The notes below the pieces were generated by a model, which saw only the letters and a program-made list of their open reading frames with translations, had not been told where the DNA came from and did no database searches. The position numbers and the translations under genes are program-made. DNA of 64,000 nucleotides from Mesobacillus maritimus. Its GTDB lineage: Bacteria; Bacillota; Bacilli; Bacillales; Cytobacillaceae. The stretch covers positions 186,001-250,000 of the forward strand of contig NZ_JAMBNR010000006.1 of assembly GCF_023715205.1 (NCBI RefSeq), given 5' to 3'. Numbering within the stretch: position 1 is the first letter of the stretch; each line of letters starts with the position of its first letter. This document shows positions 53,219 to 62,652 of the stretch, one piece after another.

Positions 53219-53397
53219 AGGCTCTTTTCTCAAACATTGTTGCTTATTTAAAAGAAAATATAGAATGATTTAGCAATGATTCCATTCCAAAGCCGTTTAT
53301 AAGAAGGATAAAGAGCTTACAAACTAAGTAGTACCACAGAGAAAAGCTTATTTCGCGTCAACATTGTTGGCTTTAGGATTTTAACGAAAAACAGCCT
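53219..53397 (+). repeat. Dispersed intergenic element, copy R8
   Basis: It opens AGGCTCTTTTCTCAAACATT and ends GGATTTTAACGAAAAACAGCCT, with AAAGAGCTTACAAACTAAG inside. It is the copy most like R5. Confidence 0.85.
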
Positions 53398-53430
53398 TTA
53401 AGTAAAATAATAAAAAAGGGGAATTGCATT

Positions 53431-53961
53431 ATGCCAGCATGTATGAGTTCAATGTTAGGAAATGAACCTGTGGAATTAAGTGAAGGCCTGCAGCAATTGA
53501 AAAATGAACATGTTTCATTGTTAAATAAATTGGAAGACTTGCTTACCCTTTGCGTAAAAATAGAAAACGAAGACCAGATTGTTGTTAACTTTATGAAACT
53601 CCGGCCAGCTGTAATAGAGTTTTTCGAAGAGCTTGAACCACATTCAGAGAGAGAAGAAGGGGTTCTATTTGAAATGATGGGTACCTACATTGGTAGAGAA
53701 ACTGGCCCAATTGCGGTAATGGAATATGAGCATGACCGAGCGAAATCCCTGATTGGAGTCTTCTTAGAAAATACAAAGAACGATCTGGAAACATATGATA
53801 CAAAAAAAATGAAGCAAGATACCGCACTTGTGAAAGAAGCACAATACACATTAGTTGATCATTTCTCAAAGGAAGAGAAAGTGCTTTTTCCTATGGCAGA
53901 AAGAATGTTATCTACTAAAGAAAAACAAGACTTAAAGACAAGACTCAGTAAGATCAATTAA
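53431..53961 (+). CDS. Hemerythrin-like HHE-domain protein
   Basis: The 176-residue protein has the four-helix HHE pattern: LKNEHVSLLNKLEDL near residue 25, ELEPHSEREEGVLFEMM near 70, MEYEHDRAKSLIG near 100 and VDHFSKEEKVLFPMAE near 142, supplying His and Glu ligands for a di-iron site. It resembles the iron-cluster-repair/NO-protection group (C-terminal part of ScdA/YtfE) more than the nar-operon hemerythrin at 12180. AAAAAGGGGAATTGC lies upstream of the ATG. It is monocistronic; role in O2/NO response is inferred. Confidence 0.85.
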   Translation: MPACMSSMLGNEPVELSEGLQQLKNEHVSLLNKLEDLLTLCVKIENEDQIVVNFMKLRPAVIEFFEELEPHSEREEGVLFEMMGTYIGRETGPIAVMEYEHDRAKSLIGVFLENTKNDLETYDTKKMKQDTALVKEAQYTLVDHFSKEEKVLFPMAERMLSTKEKQDLKTRLSKIN

Positions 53962-53964
53962 AGC

Positions 53965-54003
53965 AAAAAGCGAAAAAGAGCTGAGTCTCTTTTTCGCTTT
54001 TTT
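53965..54003 (+). terminator. Terminator of the second hemerythrin gene
   Basis: AAAAAGCGAAAAAGAG pairs with CTCTTTTTCGCTTTTT. Confidence 0.9.
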
Positions 54004-54007
54004 ATTT

Positions 54008-54075
54008 AGGCTCTTTTCATAAACTTTGTTGCTTCTGTAAAAAATACAACTGAATGTGCAATTTAATTTTGCCAA
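54008..54075 (+). repeat. Dispersed intergenic element, copy R9 (left end only)
   Basis: AGGCTCTTTTCATAAACTTTGTTGCTTCTG starts right behind a terminator T-run; after about 65 bases the match to the family is lost and no right end is seen. Confidence 0.6.
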
Positions 54076-54127
54076 ATACCTTATTTAAGATATTAGTAAA
54101 GGTAGCTAACCCCCTTGTCCATCCATT

Positions 54128-55360
54128 TTATTTGTAGAAGGATTGTAGTCTTTTGTCAGATGGGAGAAATAGAGTAAACATCCCTAGTAATGGAAGTAAA
54201 CCAATGATCATGATAGTCTGCGGCATTCCTATTAAATCAGCCAAAGAACCTATTCCTACTGATCCAACAGCCCCCATACCGAATGCCAGACCGACAGTTA
54301 ATCCAGCCATTGTCCCAATCTTCCCAGGAACTAGTTCCTGCGCATAAACAACCGTTACTGAAAAACTTAACATTAAAATAAAACCGATGATCGTAATCAT
54401 CACAAATGCTAGACCGGTAGGGACAAATGGAAGTAAGATTGATAGCGGTGCGGTTCCAAGCATGGATGAAAAGATGATATTTTTTTTGCCGAAACGATCT
54501 GCAAGTGGTCCGCCGAAAAAAGTTCCAATTGCGCCAGCGACAAGGAAAGCGAATAGAAAGATTTGTGCTTCCTTGATGGAGAGCCCATATTTGTCAATGG
54601 CGAAGAATGAATAATAATTGGTAATGCCGGATATATACCAGGATCTCGCGAAAATTAAAAATAGTATTAAAACTAGAGCCCGTTTAATAGATTTGGAAGC
54701 AGTGTGGTTAACAGGCTTTACTCTTTGGAGTTTCTTTCCTGACCGTTGCTGCTCGTTTAGATTATTTGAATACCATAAGGCAATATAATAAAGAAAACCA
54801 ACGGCAACCGCTGCAACTAAACCAAACCAAGCAGCTCCTTTTTGGCCTAAAGGGACGAGGACGAGTGCAGTGATGAGAGGAGCTAGCGCTTGACCTGTAT
54901 TTCCGCCAACCTGATATATCGATTGTGCTAATCCGCGGCGTGGTCCAGCAGCCATATAGGCAACGCGGGATCCCTCAGGATGAAAAACAGCAGAACCGAA
55001 CCCCATTAGTAGGACAGAACCGATGATCCACTCATAGCTTGGAGCGAAAGATAGTCCCAAAATGCCAATGAAGGTGAAACTTAGACCAATCGGTAATGCG
55101 AATGGCATCGGCTTTTTATCCGCCATTATCCCGATAACAGGTTGAAGAATGGAGGAGACAATATTTAACGAAAAAGCAATGAATCCAAGCTGAGTAAATG
55201 AAAGTCCCATAGATTTTTCGAGCACTGGAAACATTGCCGGAATGACTGCTTGTAAAGAGTCATTTAACAAGTGACATAAACCAATAATAAACAAAATTTT
55301 ATAAGTTGTTGTTTTTTGCTTTTGTTGAATAGGCTGAATAACTGCAGCACTTTGACCCAA
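54128..55360 (-). CDS. MFS transporter, fosmidomycin-resistance (Fsr) type
   Basis: The 410-residue protein has twelve predicted helices and the Fsr opening LFIIGLCHLLNDSLQAVIPAMFPVLEKSMGLSFTQLGFI (segments). GFGSAVFHPEGSRVAYMAAGPRRGLAQSIYQVGGNTGQALAP near residue 120 is the family signature. It is probably a drug or metabolite exporter; resistance to fosmidomycin is known for the E. coli member, not shown here. The TTG start has AGAAGG eight bases upstream. A MarR-type gene is divergent from it and may regulate it. Confidence 0.88.
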   Translation of the reverse strand: MGQSAAVIQPIQQKQKTTTYKILFIIGLCHLLNDSLQAVIPAMFPVLEKSMGLSFTQLGFIAFSLNIVSSILQPVIGIMADKKPMPFALPIGLSFTFIGILGLSFAPSYEWIIGSVLLMGFGSAVFHPEGSRVAYMAAGPRRGLAQSIYQVGGNTGQALAPLITALVLVPLGQKGAAWFGLVAAVAVGFLYYIALWYSNNLNEQQRSGKKLQRVKPVNHTASKSIKRALVLILFLIFARSWYISGITNYYSFFAIDKYGLSIKEAQIFLFAFLVAGAIGTFFGGPLADRFGKKNIIFSSMLGTAPLSILLPFVPTGLAFVMITIIGFILMLSFSVTVVYAQELVPGKIGTMAGLTVGLAFGMGAVGSVGIGSLADLIGMPQTIMIIGLLPLLGMFTLFLPSDKRLQSFYK

Positions 55361-55554
55361 ACCAATCGCCTTCTTTTTATTAGATTCAATGTTATCTTAC
55401 CAAAATTTCAGTATGTTTGGAGAGGGATTTTCAGACTTTATAGGGTTTCAAGGAGGGCAAAGTAAATTCTCTGAAAAGAAACAAATAGGACAAATGATGT
55501 TAAATGCTGGATTTTCGTTTATAATTTAACTATCAATTGAAACAAAGGAATGAA

Positions 55555-56001
55555 ATGCAGATGAAAGAAGAACAAATCAATCAGTCTTTAAAATTGTTTA
55601 TCGTCCTGTCTAGAGCGTTTAGGGCTATAAATGAGGAAGTAAATAAAGTTATTCAGCAAAAGGGGCTGAACCCCACGGAATTTGCTGTTCTGGAATTGCT
55701 TTACCACAAAGGAGATCAGCCATTGCAACAAATTGGTGGGAAGATTCTACTGGCAAGTGGGAGTATAACTTATGTGGTCGATAAACTAGAACAAAAAGGT
55801 TATTTGAGAAGGAATGGCTGTCCAAAAGACCGAAGAGTAACCTATGCTCAAATTACTGAAGAGGGCAGAGCATTTATTGAAGAGATTTTCCCAGAACATA
55901 GTCAGCGAATTAACGATCTTATGTCTGTGCTAAATACTGAAGAAAAACAAACTGCCATCGATCTATTGAAAAAACTAGGATTATCTTTGGGAAAGTATTA
56001 G
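55555..56001 (+). CDS. MarR-family transcriptional regulator
   Basis: The 148-residue protein has the winged helix-turn-helix of MarR: LNPTEFAVLELLYHKGDQPLQQIGGKILLASGSITYVVDKLEQKGYLRR (segments) and the wing KDRRVTYAQITEEGRA. Cys99 of NGCPKDRR is near the wing and could be redox-active, but it is not the N-terminal sensing Cys of OhrR. TATAAT at 55520-55525 is a possible -10. Divergent orientation to the Fsr-type exporter suggests control of it. ATG 55555 is chosen for AAAGGA six bases upstream; ATG 55561 is possible. Confidence 0.85.
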   Translation: MQMKEEQINQSLKLFIVLSRAFRAINEEVNKVIQQKGLNPTEFAVLELLYHKGDQPLQQIGGKILLASGSITYVVDKLEQKGYLRRNGCPKDRRVTYAQITEEGRAFIEEIFPEHSQRINDLMSVLNTEEKQTAIDLLKKLGLSLGKY

Positions 56002-56066
56002 TTCGGCTACCCTGAATAACCTATTTTTCAGGAATGGATATTTATACAATTTAGGGAGGAAGTACA

Positions 56067-57761
56067 ATGAAGTTTGAAGAGTATACATATGAGCGGCCAA
56101 ATTTTCCATTGTTTGAGCAGCGCTTTGAGGAAGCTTTAAATCAATTTAATAAATCAAGCTCAGCCGCTAAACAAGATGAAGCGATGAAAATTATTAATAC
56201 TTTACGGAATGAAATGGATACGATGTTTAATCTATGTTATATTCGTCACTCCGTCGACACCAATGATGAATTTTATAAAGAGGAGCAAGATTTTCTAGAT
56301 GAACTGGCTCCACAAGTAGAAGGATTAGTGACTAAATATTATGAAGCGCTCGTACAGTCTCCTTTCCGGAAAGAGTTGGAAGATAGATGGGGGAAACAAT
56401 TATTTGCCCTTGCAGAGGCTCAATTAAAAACATTTCATCCTGAAATTGTTCCACTGCTGCAAAAAGAGAATAAACTATCAACGGAGTATACAAAGCTTGT
56501 TGCATCAGCAAAAATCGAATTTGAGGGAGAAGAACGGACCCTTGCTCAATTAGAACCTTTTGCACAATCGAAAGACCGAAAAATGCGCAAGAAAGCAAGT
56601 GAAGCGAGGTTTGGTTTTTTTGCTGACCATGAAAAGGAATTTGATTCTATTTACGATGAACTAGTGAAAGTACGAACGGAAATTGCGACAAAGTTAGGTT
56701 ATCCAAACTTTGTAGAACTAGCATATAATCGAATGTACCGCACGGACTACAATGCAGAAATGGTAGCTAATTTTAGAAAACAGGTAGAGGAATACATTGT
56801 TCCAATTGCGACAAAGTTAAAGAAGCGCCAACAAGATCGAATTGGGGTTGACCGGTTAACGTACTATGATGAGCCGTTTAACTTTCAAACAGGAAACCCG
56901 GCACCAAAAGGCGATCCAGAATGGATTGTAAATAATGGTCAAAAAATGTACGATGATCTATCTCCTGAAACAGGGAAATTCTTTTCCTTCATGGTAGAGA
57001 ATCATCTAATGGACCTCGTTGCTAAAAAAGGAAAAGCGGGTGGGGGTTACTGTACTTTTATTGAGGATTATAAAGTTCCGTTTATTTTTTCAAATTTTAA
57101 TGGGACTTCAGGGGATATTGACGTGCTTACCCATGAGGCTGGGCACGCGTTTCAGGTTTACTCTAGTCGCCATTTTGAGATCCCAGAATACTATTGGCCA
57201 ACTTATGAGGCATGTGAAATTCATTCTATGAGTATGGAATTCTTCACTTGGCCGTGGATGAACTTATTCTTTAAGGAAGAAACAGATAAATATAAATTTG
57301 CTCACCTAAGCGACGCACTTCTCTTCTTGCCTTACGGTGTTTCCGTCGATGAGTTCCAACATTGGGTATATGAAAATCCAAATGCTACACCAGAAGAACG
57401 CAAGCAACAATGGCGAGCAATTGAGAAAAAATACATGCCACATAAAGATTATGACGGATATGCGTATTTAGAAAATGGTGGATTCTGGCAGAAGCAGGGA
57501 CATATTTATAATTCACCATTTTATTATATCGATTATACTTTAGCGCAAATTTGTGCATTCCAATTTTGGAAACGATCCCGGGAGAACCACGAAGAGGCCT
57601 GGGAAGATTATCTGAAATTATGTAAGCTTGGTGGCAGCATGCCATTTACTGAACTTGTAAAAGAGGCGAATTTAATCTCTCCATTCGATGACGGGTGCGT
57701 TCGTTCTGTTGTAAGTGAAATTGAAGAGTGGCTAAATTCCGTAGACGATAAAAAGTTATAG
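56067..57761 (+). CDS. M3-family oligoendopeptidase F-type metallopeptidase
   Basis: The 564-residue enzyme has the zinc-binding HEAGH motif near residue 355 (VLTHEAGHAFQVYSS) with the third ligand Glu in YEACEIHSMSMEF near 380. CTFIEDYKVPFIFSNFNGTSGD precedes the zinc site. It degrades short peptides in the cytoplasm. The 564-residue length marks the shorter M3 oligoendopeptidase group rather than classical PepF (about 600). It lies 65 bases behind the marR-like gene and may be cotranscribed with it. AGGGAGGAAG precedes the start. Confidence 0.9.
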   Translation: MKFEEYTYERPNFPLFEQRFEEALNQFNKSSSAAKQDEAMKIINTLRNEMDTMFNLCYIRHSVDTNDEFYKEEQDFLDELAPQVEGLVTKYYEALVQSPFRKELEDRWGKQLFALAEAQLKTFHPEIVPLLQKENKLSTEYTKLVASAKIEFEGEERTLAQLEPFAQSKDRKMRKKASEARFGFFADHEKEFDSIYDELVKVRTEIATKLGYPNFVELAYNRMYRTDYNAEMVANFRKQVEEYIVPIATKLKKRQQDRIGVDRLTYYDEPFNFQTGNPAPKGDPEWIVNNGQKMYDDLSPETGKFFSFMVENHLMDLVAKKGKAGGGYCTFIEDYKVPFIFSNFNGTSGDIDVLTHEAGHAFQVYSSRHFEIPEYYWPTYEACEIHSMSMEFFTWPWMNLFFKEETDKYKFAHLSDALLFLPYGVSVDEFQHWVYENPNATPEERKQQWRAIEKKYMPHKDYDGYAYLENGGFWQKQGHIYNSPFYYIDYTLAQICAFQFWKRSRENHEEAWEDYLKLCKLGGSMPFTELVKEANLISPFDDGCVRSVVSEIEEWLNSVDDKKL

Positions 57762-57767
57762 TCAAAA

Positions 57768-57805
57768 AGCAAGCCCGGTCTCATATAGGAGACCGGGCTT
57801 TGTTT
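57768..57805. terminator. Bidirectional terminator between the oligopeptidase gene and clpE
   Basis: AAGCCCGGTCTC pairs perfectly with GAGACCGGGCTT, with A- and T-rich flanks on both sides. Confidence 0.9.
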
Positions 57806-57806
57806 G

Positions 57807-59960
57807 TTATTTCTTGCGAATGATAATTTCATCATCTTTTAGATGTGCAATCAACTGAGTTGTTTCAGGTTCTTCTAGAATATAGTCTGCAAGTTTATCC
57901 TCCAATTGTTCCTGAATAACACGGCGAAGTGGGCGAGCACCAAATGCCGGATGGTAACCGAGTTCTGTGAGTTTTTCTTTTACCTCAGCGGTTACTTCAA
58001 GCTGGATGGCTTGTTCTGATAATAATTCTGATAACTCAGCTAACATTAAATCGACAATTTTAAGAAGATGTTCTTTTTCTAGTGATTTAAATTCAATAAT
58101 ACTATCAAAACGGTTAAGAAATTCTGGCTTAAAGAAAGCTCCGAGTGAGTCCAAGATACTAGTTTCATTTGCAACATCGCTCTGGTCAAATCCAACCTTA
58201 ATAGTTCTATGTCCGACACCCGCGTTACTTGTCATTATGATGACTGTATCTTTGAAGCTGACTGTACGACCTTGACTATCAGTTAATCGTCCATCCTCTA
58301 GGATTTGCAAGAACATATGTTGAACATCTGGATGTGCTTTTTCAATTTCGTCTAGTAAAAGAATGCTATAAGGGTTACGGCGGACTTTTTCAGTTAATTG
58401 TCCAGCTTCATCGTGACCAACATATCCTGGAGGAGAACCAATGATTTTAGACACGCTATGCTTCTCCATGTACTCACTCATATCAAGGCGAATCATCGCA
58501 TCTTTTGTTCCGAAAAGTTCTTCAGCTAATGTTTTGGTTAACTCGGTTTTTCCTACACCAGTTGGACCGACAAATAAGAACGAACCAATCGGCCGATTTT
58601 TTGATTTCAAACCTGCACGACTACGTCGAATGGCTTTTGCTACTTTCTTTACGGCTTCATTTTGACCAATCACTTTTGCTGCAAGGTTGTTCTCTAAATG
58701 TTTCATTTTTCCTTGCTCGTCGGAATGCAGTTTACCAACTGGGATGCCTGTTTTCTTTTCAATCAGCTCTTGAATTTGTTCAATTGTGACTTCCGGGCGA
58801 ACTTCTTTATGTTCAGCGTTTAATTCTTTTTCGAGGGTTGCTTCCTCGTCACGAAGTTTTGCTGCCTTTTCATAATCTTCCTGCGCTAGTGCCGCCTCTT
58901 TTTCCTTTACAATAGCAGAAAGTCTTTCTTCAATTTGATCTTTTCCAGCATAACCGGATTTTAGATTCAATTTAGAACCGGCTTCATCCATTAAATCAAT
59001 CGCTTTATCTGGTAAGAAGCGATCTTGTATATAACGGTGTGACAGCTGTACACACGCTTTTAAGGCTTCTTCTGCATACGTTACTTCATGATATTGTTCG
59101 TATTTCGATTGGATTCCTTTTAAGATTTCAATTGTTTTTTCTAAAGATGGTTCATGAACATGGACAGGCTGGAAACGACGCTCTAATGCAGGGTCCTTTT
59201 CAATTTGGCGGTATTCTTTTAAGGTTGTAGCCCCGATGACTTGAAGTTCGCCACGTGCTAGTACAGGTTTTAAAATATTACCTGCATCCATTGAACCTTC
59301 AGCTGAACCTGCACCAACTAGTAAATGAATTTCATCAATAAATAAAATAATATTTTTGCGTTGTTGCAGTTCTTGAATCAACTGTTTAATTCTTTCTTCA
59401 AATTGTCCACGAATCCCAGTATTAGCCACAAGAGAAGCAACATCTAGTAAATAAACTTCTTTGTTTTTAAGTTTGTTTGGTACCTCCCCCTCGGCAATTT
59501 TTAACGCAAAGCCCTCGGCAATGGCTGTTTTTCCTACACCAGGTTCTCCAATTAACACGGGATTGTTTTTATTTCGTCGATTTAAAATTTCAATAACCCG
59601 TTCAACTTCTTCATCTCGACCAATTACAGGATCGATTAGCCCTGCTTTAGCTGCATGAGTAAGATTTCGCCCAATTTGATCAATTAATCCATTTCCACCA
59701 CTAGCAGCTTTTGGTTCACTGTGTGGCTGGCCAGGAATTGGGTTTGGAGAAGGACCAGAAAAAGCTTTAAAGATATCGGTTAAATCTTTGTTTGCGAAGT
59801 TTGAAAAACCAGAAAATCCACTTGAAGGAAAGGAAGCGCCAAGCTTTTCTCGTTCCTTTTGGTAGCAATCTTGGCAGAGCATTAAATGCTTTTGACTGCC
59901 ATTGATATTTACCTTTAATTGAATGTTTGCTGAATTATTATGACAATGTTGACAAAGCAT
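57807..59960 (-). CDS. clpE: ATP-dependent Clp protease ATPase subunit ClpE
   Basis: The 717-residue HSP100 protein has the N-terminal zinc finger that marks ClpE (Cys3, Cys6, Cys29, Cys32), then two AAA+ modules with Walker A GEPGVGKT near residue 140 and GPTGVGKT near 460, and a UVR-like stretch [16 protein letters not shown] between them. It unfolds damaged proteins and hands them to Clp[16 protein letters not shown] and [14 protein letters not shown] are standard Clp motifs. It is monocistronic; tandem CtsR heptads in the promoter show heat-stress control. AAGGAGG lies upstream of the ATG. Confidence 0.96.
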   Translation of the reverse strand: MLCQHCHNNSANIQLKVNINGSQKHLMLCQDCYQKEREKLGASFPSSGFSGFSNFANKDLTDIFKAFSGPSPNPIPGQPHSEPKAASGGNGLIDQIGRNLTHAAKAGLIDPVIGRDEEVERVIEILNRRNKNNPVLIGEPGVGKTAIAEGFALKIAEGEVPNKLKNKEVYLLDVASLVANTGIRGQFEERIKQLIQELQQRKNIILFIDEIHLLVGAGSAEGSMDAGNILKPVLARGELQVIGATTLKEYRQIEKDPALERRFQPVHVHEPSLEKTIEILKGIQSKYEQYHEVTYAEEALKACVQLSHRYIQDRFLPDKAIDLMDEAGSKLNLKSGYAGKDQIEERLSAIVKEKEAALAQEDYEKAAKLRDEEATLEKELNAEHKEVRPEVTIEQIQELIEKKTGIPVGKLHSDEQGKMKHLENNLAAKVIGQNEAVKKVAKAIRRSRAGLKSKNRPIGSFLFVGPTGVGKTELTKTLAEELFGTKDAMIRLDMSEYMEKHSVSKIIGSPPGYVGHDEAGQLTEKVRRNPYSILLLDEIEKAHPDVQHMFLQILEDGRLTDSQGRTVSFKDTVIIMTSNAGVGHRTIKVGFDQSDVANETSILDSLGAFFKPEFLNRFDSIIEFKSLEKEHLLKIVDLMLAELSELLSEQAIQLEVTAEVKEKLTELGYHPAFGARPLRRVIQEQLEDKLADYILEEPETTQLIAHLKDDEIIIRKK

Positions 59961-60004
59961 TTAAATTCCTCCTTAAATAATGTTTAAAAATACTAAGTCC
60001 TGAC

Positions 60005-60059
60005 TTTGACTAACTTTGACCTTTGACTACATTATAGTCTGACCTTTTTTGACTTTCAA
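60005..60059 (-). promoter_or_regulatory. clpE promoter with two CtsR operators
   Basis: On the minus strand TTGAAA (60054-60059) and TATAAT (60031-60036) are 17 bases apart. CtsR heptads are AGTCAAA-AAA-GGTCAGA (60038-60054) over the spacer, and GGTCAAA-GTT-AGTCAAA (60005-60021) plus a touching AGTCAAA (60022-60028) after the -10. This is strong evidence for CtsR control. Confidence 0.85.
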
Positions 60060-60088
60060 GAGGTTTGCTTATGAAAAATTTTGCCAAA

Positions 60089-60271
60089 AGGCTCTTATCT
60101 AAAAACTTTGTTTTTAGATATAAAGAGAAAAAAATTAGCTGTGTTTTCACTGGACAGTAGCTTTAAATCAGGAGAAAAAGAGCTAGTAATCATAGTATGA
60201 ACTCACAAAATGGCTTATCGTACGTTAAAATCGGCTTTTGGATTTTAACAACAATTTTACGAAAATAGCCT
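60089..60271 (+). repeat. Dispersed intergenic element, copy R10
   Basis: It opens AGGCTCTTATCTAAAAACTT and ends GGATTTTAACAACAATTTTACGAAAATAGCCT. Its centre (TTCACTGGA, GAGAAAAAGAGCTAG, CACAAAATGGCTTA) is like R3. Confidence 0.8.
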
Positions 60272-60349
60272 TCTAAAAAGAACGGGGGATAAAAAAGCTT
60301 GTCATGGTTTGTCTCTACGCTCATATATTGAAAACAAGGAGGGAGTTGT

Positions 60350-61408
60350 GTGAGGACAAACTGGGGAGCCGCGTTTCAAATTGCAGCCGTATATGTTGGA
60401 ACGGTCGTTGGAGCCGGTTTTGCTACAGGTCGAGAGATTGTGGAATTCTTTTCACGTTTCGGCTTTATTGGGTTAATCGGAATCTTGATGAGTGGATATT
60501 TACTCATTTTTATGGGATCAAAATTAATGAGAATTGCGGCTCATATTGGAGCAAGTTCATATGAACAATTTAATGAATATTTATTTGGAAAATTATTTGG
60601 AGGAATTATAAATTTTATTATGTTATTTATGCTCCTAGGAGTGTGTGCGGTAATGCTTTCTGGAGCAGGGGCGGTCTTTCAAGAGCAATTGGGAATGTCT
60701 AAAAACATTGGGATATTGATTACAATCGCATTTTCCATTTTGGTCATGATTTTAGGAATCAAAGGATTGTTTGCTGTTAACTCCTTCGTTGTGCCTGCAA
60801 TGATCGGTTTTAGCCTTATTTTAATGTACTTATCAATTAAACAACCTGGATTTGCAGAACAAGCGCTGTTTGTCCCAGCATCGGATGATGGGTGGAAATC
60901 TGTGGTCGCTCCGTTTACATATACAGCCTTTAATCTATCCCTTGCCCAGGCTGTCCTTGTACCTGTTGCGGCAGAAATAAAGGATGATCAAACGGTAAAG
61001 TGGGGAGGAATCCTCGGAGGGATTGCGCTAACACTGATTTTAATAATGAGTCACTTTACCTTAATCATGCTTCCAGGGCTTGAGACTTATGAAATTCCAA
61101 TGGCTACAATTATGAAAAATCTCGCTCCGGGGCTATATTGGGTCTTTATCTTAATAATATATGGAGAAATTTTCACATCCGTTATTGGCAATATTTTTGG
61201 TTTAGAACGGCAGGTGAAAAAATACATCTCCGTTCCAAGTGTTAGCATTGTGATTGGGATCTTCTTTATCTGTTATTTAGTGAGTCAATTTGACTATAGT
61301 ACGCTATTGTCTTATTTATATCCGCTATTCGGTAATATAAGTCTGATTTTTATTATTCTTTTATGGATGAAACCTTTTAAGGCGAAGGGAAAAGTAAATA
61401 AAAAATAA
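60350..61408 (+). CDS. ykvI: YkvI-type membrane transporter
   Basis: The 352-residue protein has about ten helices and opens AAFQIAAVYVGTVVGAGFATGREIVEFF (segments), the YkvI signature, where the GTVVGAGFATGRE segment resembles the unwound first helix of APC-fold transporters. Its substrate is not known. GTG start with AAGGAGGG six bases upstream. In B. subtilis ykvI lies in the ykv region that also holds ykvS near ptsGHI; here ykvS and ptsHI follow within 3 kb, so the order is partly conserved. Confidence 0.85.
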   Translation: MRTNWGAAFQIAAVYVGTVVGAGFATGREIVEFFSRFGFIGLIGILMSGYLLIFMGSKLMRIAAHIGASSYEQFNEYLFGKLFGGIINFIMLFMLLGVCAVMLSGAGAVFQEQLGMSKNIGILITIAFSILVMILGIKGLFAVNSFVVPAMIGFSLILMYLSIKQPGFAEQALFVPASDDGWKSVVAPFTYTAFNLSLAQAVLVPVAAEIKDDQTVKWGGILGGIALTLILIMSHFTLIMLPGLETYEIPMATIMKNLAPGLYWVFILIIYGEIFTSVIGNIFGLERQVKKYISVPSVSIVIGIFFICYLVSQFDYSTLLSYLYPLFGNISLIFIILLWMKPFKAKGKVNKK

Positions 61409-61410
61409 CA

Positions 61411-61463
61411 AAACTCCGAGAAGAGGGAGGATAAAGTGTTCCTCTTTGCTCGGAGTTTTTTAT
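61411..61463 (+). terminator. Terminator of ykvI
   Basis: AAACTCCGAG-aAGAGG pairs with CCTCTT-tg-CTCGGAGTTT, followed by TTTAT. It may also serve the convergent CPBP gene. Confidence 0.8.
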
Positions 61464-61469
61464 GAGTTT

Positions 61470-62078
61470 TTATCTTAAGGGCAATAAGCCAAACATAAGT
61501 AAATCAAAAACAATATGAGAAATCACGACTAGTCGAATGCTTTTTTTCCAAGCGTATAAGGCTCCCCATACAAGACCTCCGGTTAGCGCAGCAATGAAGA
61601 GCACCCACTCACCAGAATAAATTTGAACAGATGCGTAGAGAAGCGTTGAAATGATAATGCTTGTTCGAGCACTTGTATAGCGATGTAGTTTTCTTTGGAT
61701 AAATCCTCTCCAGAATATCTCCTCTCCAGGACCTATAACCAGCAAGAGAACAATATAATGCCATACTGTTTCCGGAGAGAATAGTTTATATAATCTTGTG
61801 ATTTGGATCTCTAACGGCAAGTTTAAAACTCCAATCAGAGTATCCCCAAGCCAGAAGACTGCATATAGTATAACCCCGGTTATGATACCGAATAAGAGGT
61901 GAGATTTAGAAGAGTTTCTTTCTCCTGATTCATCAAGAATTGAATAACTAATTAATAAAAGCATAGCAGCGGTGAAGAAATACCAAAAGACTTTTTGCTG
62001 TTCGAAGGTTAAGAAGATGACTAGATGGGCTAGGAAAAAGCCTAAAACTAGACGCTTGTCAGAAATAACTCTTATCAT
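61470..62078 (-). CDS. CPBP-family intramembrane metalloprotease (Abi)
   Basis: The 202-residue protein has about six helices and the CPBP glutamyl-protease motifs: GPGEEIFWRGFIQ near residue 120 (EExxxR), a following membrane helix, and SHIVFDLLMFG near 190 (HxxxD/N). In eukaryotes the family (Rce1) trims prenylated proteins; bacterial members are linked to bacteriocin immunity or unknown roles. Substrate is unknown. AAAGGAGTCTC precedes the ATG. Confidence 0.85.
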   Translation of the reverse strand: MIRVISDKRLVLGFFLAHLVIFLTFEQQKVFWYFFTAAMLLLISYSILDESGERNSSKSHLLFGIITGVILYAVFWLGDTLIGVLNLPLEIQITRLYKLFSPETVWHYIVLLLVIGPGEEIFWRGFIQRKLHRYTSARTSIIISTLLYASVQIYSGEWVLFIAALTGGLVWGALYAWKKSIRLVVISHIVFDLLMFGLLPLR

Positions 62079-62188
62079 AAACAGAGACTCCTTTCATGCA
62101 AACATACATTATTGTAACAGATAATATGTTTTTATGTTTAAAAAGGAGTAGTTTTGGACTTTTCAGAAAAAGAGTTATATCTGCACAC

Positions 62189-62217
62189 AAAAAAAGTAGC
62201 GTTTGCTACTTTTTTAA
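62189..62217 (-). terminator. Terminator of ykvS
   Basis: AAAAAAGTAGC-GTTT-GCTACTTTTTT gives a T-run on the minus strand after the stem. Confidence 0.8.
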
Positions 62218-62226
62218 GAATTCATA

Positions 62227-62418
62227 TCATTGAAGAGCTGTTTCTTTAATAATGGTATAATTTTTATGATTGATGACAGTTCTTTGATCTAGTTCAAGAT
62301 CTCGGTAATTATCCATATAGGTTAAATCTACAATTACGGAGTTCTCATTTACTTTCTCAACAATCCCTCGTAAACCTTCCCTGAATTCAATCACATTTCC
62401 CACCTGTGCTTTTTTCAA
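62227..62418 (-). CDS. ykvS: YkvS family (DUF2187) small protein
   Basis: The 63-residue protein is a small beta-barrel-like domain: VGNVIEFREGLRGIVEKVNENSVIVDL, YMDNYRDLELDQRTVINHKNY. The G-D/N-x-I-x-F-x-x-G-x-x-G-x-V pattern is that of DUF2187/YkvS. Its function is unknown. The ATG has AGGAGTGAAG upstream. It sits in the stretch that resembles the B. subtilis ykv-pts region. Confidence 0.85.
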   Translation of the reverse strand: MKKAQVGNVIEFREGLRGIVEKVNENSVIVDLTYMDNYRDLELDQRTVINHKNYTIIKETALQ

Positions 62419-62652
62419 AGAACTTCACTCCTATCTCTTGGTTCCGCAACAGTGAAATAGACAAAACAAGCATAAAGCTATAACGATTTTTATCTCAGAT
62501 AATGATGCGGTTTCATAATTATAATTACCATACCTAAAAATTGCCAGTTATTCAATATATTTTTGAAAACGTTTTTATAAATGTGGCATTTATATAGACA
62601 ATTAGAAATCATGTAGTATGATGTTGAAGGAAATGATGTCAGGAGTGATCGT

